A stretch of 64,000 nucleotides of DNA from Elgaria multicarinata webbii (taxonomy: Eukaryota; Chordata; Lepidosauria; Squamata; Anguidae), in assembly GCF_023053635.1 (NCBI RefSeq), contig NC_086179.1, forward strand, positions 248,501 through 312,500, in the 5' to 3' direction. Below are positions 21,433-32,234 of the stretch, one piece after another. The notes under the pieces are model-generated. The model was not told the origin of the DNA. It did not search any database and saw only the letters and a list, made by a program, of their open reading frames with translations. How positions within the stretch are numbered: the first letter of the stretch is position 1; the number at the start of each line of letters is the position of its first letter. The position numbers were made by a program, and so were the translations under genes.

Positions 21433-21986
21433 CAGTGGCCCAGTTCAGACAACACATTCCTCTACGCAGTGTGAAAACTTCACTCAAAGGTTGAGTTTTT
21501 AGGAGGTACTCCCCACATAACATGTTCAAACTCCACCATTGTGTGGCTGTGGGCTCTCCTGGAGTTGAGTAAAATCCATTGCGATGTTTGATTGACGATA
21601 CCTCTGCCCTCTCTCCTCCCCCAGTCCTCCCAATGGTATCCCATGAGCCATCGCTGCAAAAAAACGACAACCCAATCCCGGCAGCTCTCCTAGAGTGGCA
21701 CTCGCTTCTTTTGCCGCCCTTCCCTGGGAACTCTGTAGCCAGTGGGAAAAGTCAACTAAACACACCTGAAAACTCCATGAAACACTCCACACAACATGCA
21801 ACACAATGGTTGTGCAAGAACGCTCCTCTGCACAGCATGGATATTTAGCATGGAGTGTTTTCCAAAAAAACTCCGTGGTGTGGAGTTTTCCCACCAGACA
21901 ACACATTTCTCAACAGTGGTGTAAAAACTCCACAGTGGAGTTCTAAAACCACCATTGAGAAACGTGTTGTCTGAACTGAGCCACTG
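21433..21986. mobile_element. Non-autonomous hAT-type DNA transposon
   Basis: The 554-base element starts CAGTGGCCCAGTTCAGACAA and ends with the inverted copy, whose reverse complement is CAGTGGCTCAGTTCAGACAA. The CAGTGG start is of the hAT type. The right end carries an inner hairpin at about 21905-21963 (tctcaacagtggtg pairing with caccattgaga). It encodes no transposase. I could not find a matching 8-base target duplication at its ends, so the insertion is probably old. Confidence 0.7.
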
Positions 21987-22369
21987 ATAATCCATGGCAG
22001 AAAGTTCTGGAGACGCTGTAGGAGGAATACAGTATCTTGGCCTGGAATGTGGCTGTGGCAAGAGCTATTGCAGTGTCTTCTACATGATCCATGGATATAT
22101 TGTGGTGGTCCTTCAAATGGAAACATTCCTGAGCTCCAGTCGTTGGGTATCTTCAGCAACAAGTGTTGGTCTGTGCTGCACCTTATTGGGTAATGGCACA
22201 TTTGACATATGCTGTGTCCTTTTTGCAGTTGAACTATAAGCAAAGGAAACCCGTATGATGGCAGTTCAGGTGCCATTAAAAGGCTTTACTGGTTATTGAG
22301 AGAGCCAGTGTGGTGCACTCCCGTCAGTTTCTGTGCTTTGCAGGTAGTAGTCTTGGCACCAGAAATGTA
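21987..22369. other. SBF1 intron 1, no recognised feature
   Basis: No exon or repeat was recognised. Confidence 0.45.
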
Positions 22370-22520
22370 CTTTGGGAAGCTTCCTGATACCAGGTTAGAC
22401 TCTTTGTCCATGTAGCCCACTCCTCTATCTACTCTGTCACTTTCAACTGGAGATCCCCGGGGACCTGCTGCATGCAGAGCATGGGTTCTTGCACATGCAA
22501 AGCACCATGTGTGGCCTGTC
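22370..22520 (-). mobile_element. Degenerate tRNA-derived SINE, minus strand
   Basis: gcttcctgataccaggttag, then gagatccccggggacctgct and catgcagagcatgggttctt follow the order of the SINE at 53.3-55.4 kb, with many differences. Confidence 0.5.
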
Positions 22521-23212
22521 CCCTGCTTTGCCACGCAAATTGATTTTCTTGCAGATGGTCAGGTTCTAGAATAAGGTTGGCACCATCTAGTAGAAAGGTC
22601 TCCACTTGCAGGCAATGCGATCAAGAGCCAAAGAGGTGTAGCTTCAAACAGTGAACGCTCAATCTTTTGACACCCTGCAAATAGGTGCAAAAGGAGCCAG
22701 GGACAAAACGGTGGTGATGGAGTCAATTACCTGTTGTACCTCATGAGCTGCAATACGCTGTATATGCACCTGCAGATCTACATCCGAATCAGTAACGAGC
22801 AGGTGTTCTTACACAGAACTCTCAGGGTGGCCAGGAGTGCTGCACAAAGGTCTAGTCAAAGGTAAGCAGTTAATCCTCAGATTTTGCAGATGAGAAACAA
22901 TGAGGCTAAGAGACAAGGGTGATAAAAAAATCAATGATTTTTTTAAAAAGTGTAAAAAAAGGATTTTGAATATTTTTAAAAAACAATTAAAAAAAGCTTA
23001 AGTCAAAGATATAATGAATACTATTTATGTAATTTCTATTTATATTCTTTGACTATGGTAACAGCACTTTATGGAGATGGGAGATAACCTATGTTGATTT
23101 AAATGAAGTTGAATTAAAACCCGTACGGCTAAGAGATAAGTGATTAACACAATGTCAGCCATGACAGAGTTATTTTTAAACAGTCAGTTTTGCTTGCTGC
23201 TGTTAAACTCTT
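22521..23212. other. SBF1 intron 1, AT-rich stretch, unresolved
   Basis: A run of poly-A/poly-T tracts at about 22920-23000 with self-complementary pieces (aaaaaaatcaatgattttttt) suggests an old fold-back DNA element, but I could not fix its ends. Confidence 0.35.
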
Positions 23213-23500
23213 AGAATGATAGAATAGTAGAGTTGGACGGGGCCTATAAGGCCCTCAAATCCAACCCCCCTGCTCAATGCAGGAAACCACCTTAAAGCAT
23301 ACCTGACAGGTGGTTCTCCAGCTACCTCTTGAAGACCTCTCATGTGAGAGAGCCCACAACCTCCCTAGGTCATTGGTTCCATTGTCATACTGCTCTAACT
23401 GTCAGGAAGTTTTTTCTGATGTCCTGCCGGAATCAGGCTTCCTGTAACTTGAGCCCATTATTCCGTGTCCTGTACTTTGGAATGATTGAGAAGAGATCCT
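23213..23500 (-). mobile_element. CR1 LINE 3' end
   Basis: This minus-strand CR1 begins at gaatgatagaatagtagagt and continues through the final ORF2 codons. It is directly followed by a second copy in the same orientation. Confidence 0.9.
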
Positions 23501-24720
23501 AGAATCCTAGAATAGTAGAGTTGGAAGGGTCCAACTCTACTATTGGACCATCGAGTCCAATTCCCTGCGCAATGCAGGAATCCAACTTAAAGCAAACCTG
23601 ACAGATGGTTGTCCAACTGCCTCTTGAAGGCCTCTAGTGTGAGAGAACCGTCCTCTGTGTGACAAGCTTTCAAGTATTTGAAGAGTGCTATCAAGTCTCC
23701 CCTCAATCTTCTTTTCTCCAGGCTAAACATGCCCAGTTCTTTCAGTCTCTCCTCATAGGGCTTTGTTTCCAGACCCCTGATCATCAGCGTGGCTCTCCTC
23801 TGAACACACTGCAGCTTATTTTATTTATTTATTTATTTAAAACATTTATATCCCGCCCTATAACATTAAGATCTCAGAGCGGCGTACAGATAAAAGCATA
23901 CAGTATAAAACAATAAATATGCACAGTTAAAAACAAATTATCTGCATCCTTCTTGAAGTGTGGGGCCCAGAACTGGATGCAATACTCAGGATGAGGCCTA
24001 ACCAGTGCTAAATAGAGGGGAACCAGAACCTCACATGATTTGGAAGCTGTATTCCTATTAATGCAGCCCAAAATAGTATTCACTTTTTTTGCAGCCACAT
24101 TACACTGTTGGCTCATATTCAGCTTGTGATCTACAACAATTCCAAGATCATTCTTGCTTGTAGTATTGCTGAGCCAAGTATCCTCCATCTTGTAACTGTA
24201 CATTTGGTTTCTCTTTCCTAGGTGTAGAACTTGGCATTTATCCCTATTAAATGTCATTCTGCTGTTTTCAGTCCAGCACTCCAGCCTATCAGGATCACTT
24301 TGAACTTTGTTTCTGTCCTCTGGGATATTAGCTATTCACCCAATTTTGTGTCATCTGCAAATTTGATAAGCATTGGCTGCACCTCCTCATGCAAGACATT
24401 AATAAAAATGTTGAAGAGCCCTGGGCCCAGGACTGAGCCCTGCGGTACCCCACTCGTTCCCTCCCCCCAGTTTGAGAAGGTACCGTTGATAAGCACTTTT
24501 TGATTCTGGTTCTGTAGCCAACTGTGGATCCACCTAATAATTGTTCCTTCTAGTCCATTTTTTGCTACTTTGTTGATCAGAATGTCATGGTTTTTTTTTG
24601 TCAAAAGCTTTGCTGAAGTCAAGATATATTATGTCCACAGCTTCCCCACAGTCCACAAGGGAGGTTACCCTATCAAAGAATGAGATCAGCTTAGTCTGGC
24701 AGGATTTGTTCTTGCCGATC
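23501..24720 (-). mobile_element. CR1 LINE, reverse transcriptase to 3' end
   Basis: The minus strand encodes CR1 ORF2 pieces: GVPQGSVLGPGLFNIFINVL and IKFADDTKLGE (24622 to 24332), then MTFNRDKCQVLHLGKRNQM (24257 to 23874), then the C-terminal [20 protein letters not shown] (23784 to 23587). The frame is broken several times and an L2 tail interrupts it at about 23816-23942. Confidence 0.92.
23816..23942 (-). mobile_element. L2-like LINE tail nested in CR1
   Basis: A tttatttatttatttattta-type run followed by catttatatcccgccctata and agatctcagagcggcgtaca. It splits the CR1 reading frame, so it is younger than that CR1. Confidence 0.85.
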
Positions 24721-25965
24721 TACTGCAAGTCACCCTAGTTAGAAAGTCTTTCTGATCTACTGCAAGTCACCCAGATATCTACCTGTAGATTCCAGTCTAC
24801 ATTCTGTCTGCTATTGGCTTAAATGGTATTTACATCCTTTTCATAAATAATACCATAAACCTAATCTACAAGTAGTTGTGGGAATTAAAGAGGCTACCTA
24901 GCACAAGCACCACGCTGAGCTCTTTTGAAATGGAGTGTGATTCAAAAGGTGTGATAAATAACGGCTGGTGTGTGCTGCATAAATGTTGGGCTGCAGGTTC
25001 CCTTCCTGCCTGGGGAGGGAGGACAGGAAGCTCGTGGGCAGGAGGTGGCTGTGTCGCTGCTGGGGGGTGGGGGAGATGCTGTCTAACCACACAGAGGAGA
25101 GGGAGGAGTTGCAGGCTTGTGGCTGGGCAAAGCAGGCAGAGTAATTCTCCAGTGGAGCCCAAATTCTGCCTCCGCAATTACGCTTTTCAACCTGAGGCTT
25201 GGCAGTTTGTCTCTTCCGCTCAGGGATTGCCTTTGCTACCTAATAGGTGAGTCAGCGGGTAGAAAGGCAGGTCTTGGCATGTGCTCGAGGCTGAACTGGT
25301 GAGCCTGCTGCTGCTTTTCTGAATTGGGGCTCAGTTCCCAGTTGGCACTGAGCATTGTGAATGTCACGGAGTGCTCAAAAGCTCTCTCACGCCTTTAGAA
25401 TGGATGACGTGGAGACTCTGAATGAGTGCTTTTCACATTTAAGGTCCCATCACTCAGATTGCCTTGCTAGTTAGGGAGGTATTCAAGGAAAGAATGAACC
25501 GTTATGGGTTAAGGATGCTTCAGGTAAATGGCGTAGGTCATTTATTCCAACCCAATTCCCAGACAGGTTTGCCTCCTAGCTAAAGCTTGAGACCTGCTTC
25601 CTTAGTCATGGACTCAAAACCTCCAAGGAGAGAGAGGCTACCACCAGAGTGGGTTGATTTTGCAATTCATTTATTTTCTGAACAAGCTTGGTTGCTATTT
25701 GGTTGCTATAACAATTAAAATACTGGCTTGCAAGTACATAAAGCTTTTATAATACCTAGGAACATTATACAACGTCACCAGACATGCGGCCCACAAGCCT
25801 TTTGCTCCATAGATATTACATTTCCTGTATCGAGAAGAGGATTTCCATTTGGCACTGTCTGTATAACTTAAACAAGGACGTTATGCTGCAGGATCACTCA
25901 TTTGAAGACTATCTAGAAGCAAGAGTTGATAGTTAATGGGCAGTTGAGTATTTTCCCCTGAGATC
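24721..25965. other. SBF1 intron 1, no recognised gene
   Basis: A short local duplication (gatctactgcaagtcaccc at about 24718 and 24754) marks the end of the CR1. The rest is unrecognised. Confidence 0.4.
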
Positions 25966-25966
25966 A

Positions 25967-26025
25967 TAGAATAATAGAATAGTAGAGTTGGAAGGGGACT
26001 ATAAGGCCATCGAGTTCATATAGAC
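25967..26025 (-). mobile_element. CR1 LINE 3' terminal scrap
   Basis: About 60 bases of CR1 terminus: tcatagaataatagaatagt, then gttggaaggggactataagg. Confidence 0.8.
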
Positions 26026-26089
26026 TGGTTTTGGACAACAAGATGGTCAACTGTGGATTAAATAGTCAACAGCTGCAGAAATAGTAAAT

Positions 26090-26597
26090 GATTGGTTATT
26101 GTGTCATCTGTTGGAACTTTTTCATACCACAGTTGGTTGTTTGGCCAAAATACCCAATACAAATAACCCAACCCTAAGCAAAGTTGACTATTTGAACCAC
26201 CTTCTCCGTGAGCCCCTGCCAAAGGAAGTGAGGCAGGTGGCTACTAGGAGGAGGGCTTTCCCCGCTGTGGCACCCCGGCTGTGGAATGAGCTCCCCAGAG
26301 AGGTCCGTCTGGTGCCTACACTATACTCTTTTCATCGCCAGCTGAAGACCTTTTTATTCTCTCAATATTTTTACACTTAATTTTAACTTAAATTTAAATT
26401 TTACTGTTCTAACTCTGTATTTTAATCTTACATCAATTTTGCTGTGTAGTGTTATCCTGGTTGTGCTTTTTATACTATTTCGTATTTGTGTTTTTAACCT
26501 GTTGGTTGTTTTATTATGGTTTTATTTTTTGTGAACCGCCCAGAGAGCTTCGGCTATTGGGCACTATAAAAATGTCATAAATAAATAAATAAAAATT
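26090..26597 (+). mobile_element. L2-like LINE, 3' end
   Basis: The frame ending at 26380 gives LREPLPKEVRQV, then RRAFPAVAPRLWNELPREV and LKTFLFSQYF, the L2 ORF2 C-terminus. The 3' UTR ends in aaccgcccagagagcttcgg and an ataaataaataaa tail. Confidence 0.9.
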
Positions 26598-26800
26598 GTG
26601 TCATGTGGTGGGCACCATCGACTAATTCCCGTTCCTATAGTCTCAAGGCAAGAGCGGCAAACCCCCCTGCCGCTCTTGTCCAGAAGGGCGCCATTGCCAT
26701 TTGCCAGCATGTCCAGGCCACTGCCCTTACTCGCCTTCCTGGTTCAGATTACAGTTGCAATCGCGTTGGGTCCCCCCCTTTTATATTCCCTGTCCTGTTT
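26598..26800. other. Unassigned stretch between two L2 tails
   Basis: It contains a short inverted match (gcaagagcggcaaacccccctgccgctcttg at about 26649), which could be a small hairpin. No gene was seen. Confidence 0.35.
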
Positions 26801-26945
26801 TTATTTATTTATTTATTGCATTTATATCCTGCCCCATAACTGAAGCTCCCTGGGTGGTTTACAAAAGTTAAAAACAGTAAACATTAAAAAGTATACAAAA
26901 TTTAAAAATCATCAGAAACATAAAAACAACAGTATAAAAACAAGT
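26801..26945 (-). mobile_element. L2-like LINE tail
   Basis: tttatttatttatttattgc, then tatatcctgccccataactg and ctccctgggtggtttacaaa are the reverse complement of an L2 3' end. Confidence 0.85.
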
Positions 26946-26959
26946 GGGTCTGGGGGCCT

Positions 26960-27780
26960 TGTTGACACATCCCTGTAATTTTCCCCATGTGTGTAAATGG
27001 GGCTTCATACTTGTGCATATGGGGAAATGGTATTCAAAAGCAATAAAAGAAGTGGGAAATCGGGGGGGGGGGGAATGACACCCTTGCCAAGGACTGTGCC
27101 CCACCAAAGACCTTGGTAAGGAATTTGTCATCGTCCCCATTTCCCGCTTTTTAAAATTATTCTTGTAAGCCCATTTGCGTAAATGGGCTTATAAGCACAC
27201 CACCAACAAAAAAGCAGGAAATTGGGGGGAGGGAATGACCTCCCTGCCAAGGACTGGTGGCTGGGTGTGTGTGTGTATCATTGGCAGAGGGGTAATTTTC
27301 ACACACACCCTTTCTCACTTTCTAAATTTTCCTTGTTAGCCCATTTGCACAAATGAGCTTATAAGGAAAATTTAAAAATTATAGAGTCATAGAATAGCAG
27401 AGTTGGAAGGGACCTACAAGGCCATGAGTCCAACCCCCTGCTCAATGCAGGAATCCACCCTAAAGCATCCCTGACAGATGGTTGTCCAGCTGCCTCTTGA
27501 ATGCCTCTAGTGTGGGAGAGCCCACAACCTCCCTAGGGAACTGATTCCATTGCTATTCTATGATTTTTAAATTTTCCTTATAAGCCCATTTGGGCTAACA
27601 AGGAAAATTTAAAAAGTGAGAAAGGTGTGTGTGAAAATGACCTCCCTGCCAACGACTGTGGGGGGCCGCCAGTCTTTGGCAGAGGGGGAGTATTCCCCCC
27701 ACAATTTCCTGCTTTTTTTGTTATAAGCCCTTTTGCGTAAATGGGCTTAGAAGGAAAATAATAAAAAAATCTGGATCCTT
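26960..27780. repeat. Cluster of alternating palindromic units
   Basis: Units with the blocks gcaggaaattggggg, aatgacctccctgccaagga and aagcccatttgcgtaaatgg occur in alternating orientation. The core AAGCCCATTTGCG-TAAATGGGCTT is itself a near-perfect palindrome and recurs at about 27158, 27338, 27582 and 27726. The arms at 27145-27392 and 27554-27775 are inverted copies of each other around a CR1 scrap. No protein is encoded. Confidence 0.7.
27382..27565 (-). mobile_element. CR1 LINE 3' end at the centre of a palindrome
   Basis: A minus-strand CR1 tail (tcatagaatagcagagttgg to gggaactgattccattg) is followed by ctattctatga, which is the CR1 terminus in the opposite orientation. The CR1 boundary is therefore present in both arms of the surrounding inverted repeat. 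Confidence 0.85.
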
Positions 27781-28019
27781 TTCATGCTGGGTGGGAGAAC
27801 ACCCAAAGGGGTGTTTCCACTGGGGCACCCCTTTCCTGACCCCGATCCACACCTCCCTACCTCCAAGGAAGCTTTATTCCACAGATCAGGGAAAAGGATT
27901 TCTACCATGGCTTAATGTTTAAAAGTCAAGCCCCGTGAGAAATCCTTTCCCCCTGATCGGTGGGAAATGGCTTCTTTGGTGGTAGGGAGGTGTGGGGCAA
28001 GGGAGGAAAGGGATGCCCC
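27781..28019. other. SBF1 intron 1, unassigned
   Basis: It contains an approximate inverted match (atcagggaaaaggatttctaccatgg near 27885 against agaaatcctttccccctgat near 27939), probably the remnant of a fold-back element. Confidence 0.35.
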
Positions 28020-28440
28020 AGTGGAAACCCACAAATTGCCATTGTGAAGTGCAAGATTCTCCTTCGGGGCCCTACTCCGAAGCTCGGAGGACGGCAACAA
28101 GGGAGAGGTCCTTCTCTGTGATGGCCCTCCAGTTATGGAACAATCTCCCCAATGAGGCCCGCCTGGAACCGACATTGTTATCTTTTCAGCACCAGGTCAA
28201 GTCTTTTCTTTGATCCTAGGAATTTAACAGTAGTATATGTTGAGTTTTAACTGACTCCAAAACTGTCTTTGGCCTGGCTGAGAGTTTAAAAATTGTTTTA
28301 AATGTTAGGTGTTTTTATATTTTATGGTTTAAAATTTTGTATATTGATTTTTAATGTTCAGTCTTTTAATCTTTGTAAACCGCCCAGAGAACTTTGGCTA
28401 TGGGGCATTATATAAATGAAATGAAATAAATAAATAAGAC
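28020..28440 (+). mobile_element. L2-like LINE, 3' end
   Basis: The frame ending at 28213 reads RTATRERSFSVMALQLWNNL, then PNEARLEPTLLSF, then QVKSFL, the L2 ORF2 C-terminus. The tail has aaccgcccagagaactttgg and (ataa)n. Confidence 0.9.
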
Positions 28441-28523
28441 TGGGTCAGTGTGTGTGTGCTGTTTGGCTGACAGTATCTAAACAGCCACAGTTTTCAGAGG
28501 AGTCACAGTGGGGTGAGTTTGTT

Positions 28524-28625
28524 GCCGCAGAAAGCAGCAAAGGGTCTTGTGGCACCTTAAAGATTAACGCATTTATTCTGACATAAGCTTTCATGGACAT
28601 TGTCCACTTCGTCAGATGCAGCAAA
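28524..28625 (-). mobile_element. Possible Penelope-like element tail
   Basis: The reverse complement reads gcatctgacgaagtggacaa, then gaaagcttatgtcagaataa and aaggtgccacaagaccc, a tail found in many reptile repeats that I associate with Penelope-like elements. The assignment is from memory and should be searched. Confidence 0.4.
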
Positions 28626-29095
28626 CAGTCACAGTTTGTACGGTAATAATTGTGATACACTACTTACGATGCTGATTTGGGCCCCGATCATTCTTCTACA
28701 TAGAACTGCGGCCTTTAAATCAGTTTGTTTGGTAAATGTTATAGATTCAGTTGTTAGAGGTTGATATGTTTTCTCAGAAATAATTCCCATTAAGTTCAAT
28801 AGAATTTAATGTTCTAGTTGCCAGCCCCTTTTCTTTCTCCTCTCCCCTTTCCTCCCTTGTGCAGCTGTTAGGATAGGGAAAAAGGGGTCCCATTTGTGCA
28901 AATGGGTTTTCAGTGGGTGGCAACCCATGGGGCTGGCCCCCCATAAACTGCCCCCTCGATGACAATTAGGCTTAGAAAAGGAGGTCGCATTCATAGTGGG
29001 AGTGACAATTCCATGCTTACGCAGCAGGAACCGGGCTTTTAGGTAGGGAGGTTAAAAGTTTTTATACCTGAGGCACCATTCCCTAGTGGTGAGGG
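28626..29095. other. SBF1 intron 1, no recognised feature
   Basis: I see no exon or repeat signature. Confidence 0.45.
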
Positions 29096-29099
29096 TTAG

Positions 29100-29171
29100 A
29101 AATGAATTGTTTAGAAATTAATTGTTTAGAAATGAATTGTTTAGAAATGAATTGTTTAGAAATGAATTGTT
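29100..29171. repeat. 15-bp minisatellite
   Basis: About 4.7 copies of the 15-base unit aatgaattgtttaga, one of them with a single change. Confidence 0.95.
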
Positions 29172-29644
29172 TTCCCCCTACTGTTGTTGTGTCTGTTTCA
29201 CAAAAGTTTGTATATTTGCTTAATATAGTCCCTAAAATAACACAGGTAATGACAGCCTTGCGCTCAATTCAGCATATAGAGGGCTATAGTTTGTAAATGT
29301 GGAATCAGCCTCTGTGGTAGTTCCTATTTTTCTCCATGGCTTGTGCTGTTTTTGTCTTTTGCTGCTCTGGCCTTTAGCTGTTGACTTTTTAATAAAGCCC
29401 TCCTTGCACGATGAGGCTTTTGTCCCAAGCTGCTGCCAGTAGTTGCCTCTGGGGGCCGCAGTAATAGGCTCATTGTGCCGTTACCGAGGAACACAGCTAC
29501 TTTCTTTGGAACGCTTTGGAATCACTGCTCCCATTTTATATCAGGGTCTGACAAACCATACAATTCAGTAGGATGCAAATACCTGTAATTAACAACTTCT
29601 GGAGATAGCATAAGTCTAAACTGATGAAGAGAAGGCAAGAAAAT

Positions 29645-29916
29645 AGAGCCAGGTTAAAGGTACACTGAGAGGTCAAGGCTTGTTTGTAATGTGCTCCAGA
29701 GCAAAAAAGTCAAAAGAGTCTGCTGAGTGCGAAAACTGTAGAAAACTAACTGTTAAAGGAGCCTCCATGATTTTGTTGCGGATGCGGCTCTTATGCTCTG
29801 ACATCAACAAAGTATTGTTAAAAAGAGAGGTGTTTTGGACACATGAATTAAAGTTTCTTACTCCTGTGGGACTCAATGAAAAACTTGGCCTCTCAGTGTT
29901 CCTTTAACCTGGCTCT
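29645..29916. mobile_element. 272-bp MITE with 33-bp inverted repeats
   Basis: The ends AGAGCCAGGTTAAAGG and CCTTTAACCTGGCTCT are inverted copies that extend inward for about 33 bases with two differences. It has no coding capacity. The target duplication is unclear. A TTAA lies inside each arm, but the inverted identity continues beyond it, so I do not assign it to piggyBac. Confidence 0.65.
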
Positions 29917-30134
29917 CTTGGATGTATTCCTTTCTTAGAGCCCTAATTCTTCTCGTATTACACATCATTTACCTGATTTGATTGCCTATTTGTTCTCCTT
30001 ATAAGTCATTCCTTCTCACGAGGATCCGCCTACTAGTTACAGTTGTTACTTATCTCCTAAGTGGGTAATTATCTCCCATGAGGCACTTTTTAATGAGTTT
30101 GTTACCCACTCTGTTGCATAAAATTATGCCAATC

Positions 30135-30480
30135 CGTGTGTTCAAATCCAATATTGAGACACTCGCGAAAGATCACAGGCAAGGCATTGAGCTCCAAATG
30201 TTTATTCTCGAGAATAGGGTGAAGACTTGGCACTCACGCAGCAAAGGCAGGATTACGGTGCGCTACATTCAAACCACAGCATATATAGTCCAGATGTTAC
30301 ATGTTATTTGCCCACATCTGATTGGTCCACCTCATCTGTTACATCACTCAGGCATGCGCAGCTGCGCTCAAGCGGTGGCCAAGAAAGGAACTGCAGCAGA
30401 GAAAACATCTGGCCACCGCCATCACCACATGCGAAATACCTGTTCCCAGATGTGCTTTGCACCGCACACCTGCTCGTAAC
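30135..30480 (-). mobile_element. Possible solo LTR (fossil)
   Basis: Read on the minus strand, the order of signals is that of an LTR: a GC-rich beginning, a CCAAT-like gaccaatcag, a TATA-like ctatatatgctg and then the polyadenylation signal in gagaataaacatttgg, followed by a short R/U5-like end. There are no internal genes next to it. The exact ends and family are uncertain. It looks old. Confidence 0.4.
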
Positions 30481-30832
30481 CCTTCCCTTATATGGCGATG
30501 TTTGGGCAGCTAGCCGGTGGAGTGGATTCGGCAGGATTAACTTAATCAGTGTCCTCTGGGACTGACAAGGCTAAGGGGCTTGATGTGTGCCTACGTGCTG
30601 CTTGCATGGGGGTGAATGGAGTTCTTACTGGGGCACGTGTGTGTACATGCGTGTCTGAATGGGTGTCTGCGTGACGGGAAATGGACGTTCTAGATTTTAC
30701 ATCAACTCCATTTTCTTGCCTTCTCATCACTTTAGACTTATGCTATCTGCAGAAGCTGTTAATTACATGTATTTACATCCTACTGAATTGTATGGTTTGT
30801 CAGACCCTGATATATAATGGGAACAGTGATTC

Positions 30833-31636
30833 TGAATTTATTATTTTTACTCCTGCAAATTTGAAATTACTCCATATACTCTTGGACATAGAGTCCAGGT
30901 TACAATTTTCATTGCTTCCTTAGGGTTTTCTTATCACTTTTATAAAGGGTAAATCCCATAGGAATTATAGTTGAGTTTAATGTTTATCAACATCCATGTA
31001 TTTGTCTTTATTTCAGCAAACAGTCTACCACAGGGGTTAGAACTCGCAGCCATTATACCAAGCTTATATTTTTATGTTATGGTGAATTCCTAACTTTTGT
31101 AAATTGAAAACATTCATTACTGACGAAGGTGGAAACGGTGTATACTGTCTGGAATCATCATTTAATACAATATTTATACGTTTTCTCTTGCTTATAACCT
31201 TTCATGTCTGTGACATGTTTTTGTACTTGTTTATCACCAGTAACTCTCTAAACTTCTATTTGTGCATGTATGTTATGGTTGCCAATTACGTGGCGATGTA
31301 CATTTCTGTGGCTTAGAGACTGGAGGGTTATGATCCCACAGCTGTGAGATATTTGCATCCAAGCACACATTTGTAACCTTGTGATTCACGCACATTGTTT
31401 TTTAAATGTTTGTTAAATGTTTAATAAATGTTAATTAAATGTTTGCCAAATGTCTATTAAATATTTATTATATGAGTTCTAACTTCTCCAGTTTAGATAA
31501 ATTATATTGAGGCTTTTGGTATTTATACAACACACTGAGCTTCCCAGGCATAGTGCACTTAACTTTAGGAGCGTTGGTGGATCCTTTCCCTTTCATTTCA
31601 TTCCTCATTTCTTTTTGTCACCCCTGTCTTAGGGCA
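30833..31636. other. SBF1 intron 1, AT-rich, unresolved
   Basis: The open frame at 31104-31316 encodes a hydrophobic translation driven by AT richness. The aaatgtttgttaaatgtttaat-type reiteration at about 31395-31470 is a degenerate simple repeat. No gene was recognised. Confidence 0.4.
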
Positions 31637-32030
31637 TCTTGCATCAGATATGGTCACTGCACCTCAAAAAAGATATTGTTGAGCTGGAAAAGTTGTTACC
31701 CAAAATGACCAAGGGGCAGGAGCCATCATTCCCCTGTGGGGGAACGTTACAGCATTTGGGACTTTTTAGCTTAGAACAGAGACGAGTAAGGGGGGGCATT
31801 ATAGAGGGATATACAATTATGCATGGTGTGGAGAAAGTCAATGGGGAGGCGCTTCCCCTGTTTCTTAATACTGGAACCCAGTGGGCTCACCCAGTGAACT
31901 GAATGGTGGAAGATCCAGGACAAACAATAGGAAGTATTATTTCACACAGGACATGATCAAACTGCCGGCAACAGAATCTGGACTAGACGGACCCTTGGTC
32001 AGATTCAACAAGACTCGTCTTGTGTTCTTA
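31637..32030 (+). mobile_element. CR1-like LINE fragment (older subfamily)
   Basis: The frame at 31639-31902 contains a decayed LGLFSLEQRRVRGGIIEGYTIMHGVEKVNGEALPLF-type C-terminal region, parallel to the 55.5-kb copy. The 3' UTR resembles gactagacggacccttggtc, then cttgtgttcttatg. Confidence 0.7.
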
Positions 32031-32137
32031 TGGAATTCATTGCTCCAAAGGCAGCCCTCTCCCACCGGTGTCCTTCAGATGTTTCGGACTTCAACTTCTA
32101 TCAGCATGGCCTCCTCTCTGGGGCAGTATAGAAATAC

Positions 32138-32184
32138 TACTACTACTACTACTACTACTAATAATAATAATAACAACAACAACT
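32138..32184. repeat. (ACT)n(AAT)n(AAC)n microsatellite
   Basis: A compound trinucleotide repeat. Confidence 0.95.
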
Positions 32185-32234
32185 AGCTTGACTCACGCAG
32201 AGCATCTCCACACTAGTTCTTTATTGCACAGTAT

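Larger units (their letters stand above)
29519..30832. mobile_element. Element with long terminal inverted repeats, unassigned family
   Basis: Arms of about 126 bases (29519-29647 and 30707-30832) are inverted copies, roughly 85-90 percent alike by eye. They share tcagggtctgacaaaccata and caattcagtaggatg. The 1.06-kb interior encodes no recognisable transposase. It holds a smaller inverted-repeat element and an LTR-like segment. Confidence 0.6.

Noticed and set aside
26960-27780. CRISPR array
   Set aside because: The repeated units alternate in orientation, differ in spacing and lie in a vertebrate intron.
29102-29296. A small repetitive protein (MNCLE units)
   Set aside because: The repeat is a 15-base minisatellite whose unit length happens to be divisible by three. 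No splice or start context supports coding.
29645-29916. piggyBac element because TTAA occurs in both arms
   Set aside because: The inverted identity continues on both sides of the TTAA, so it is not a target duplication.
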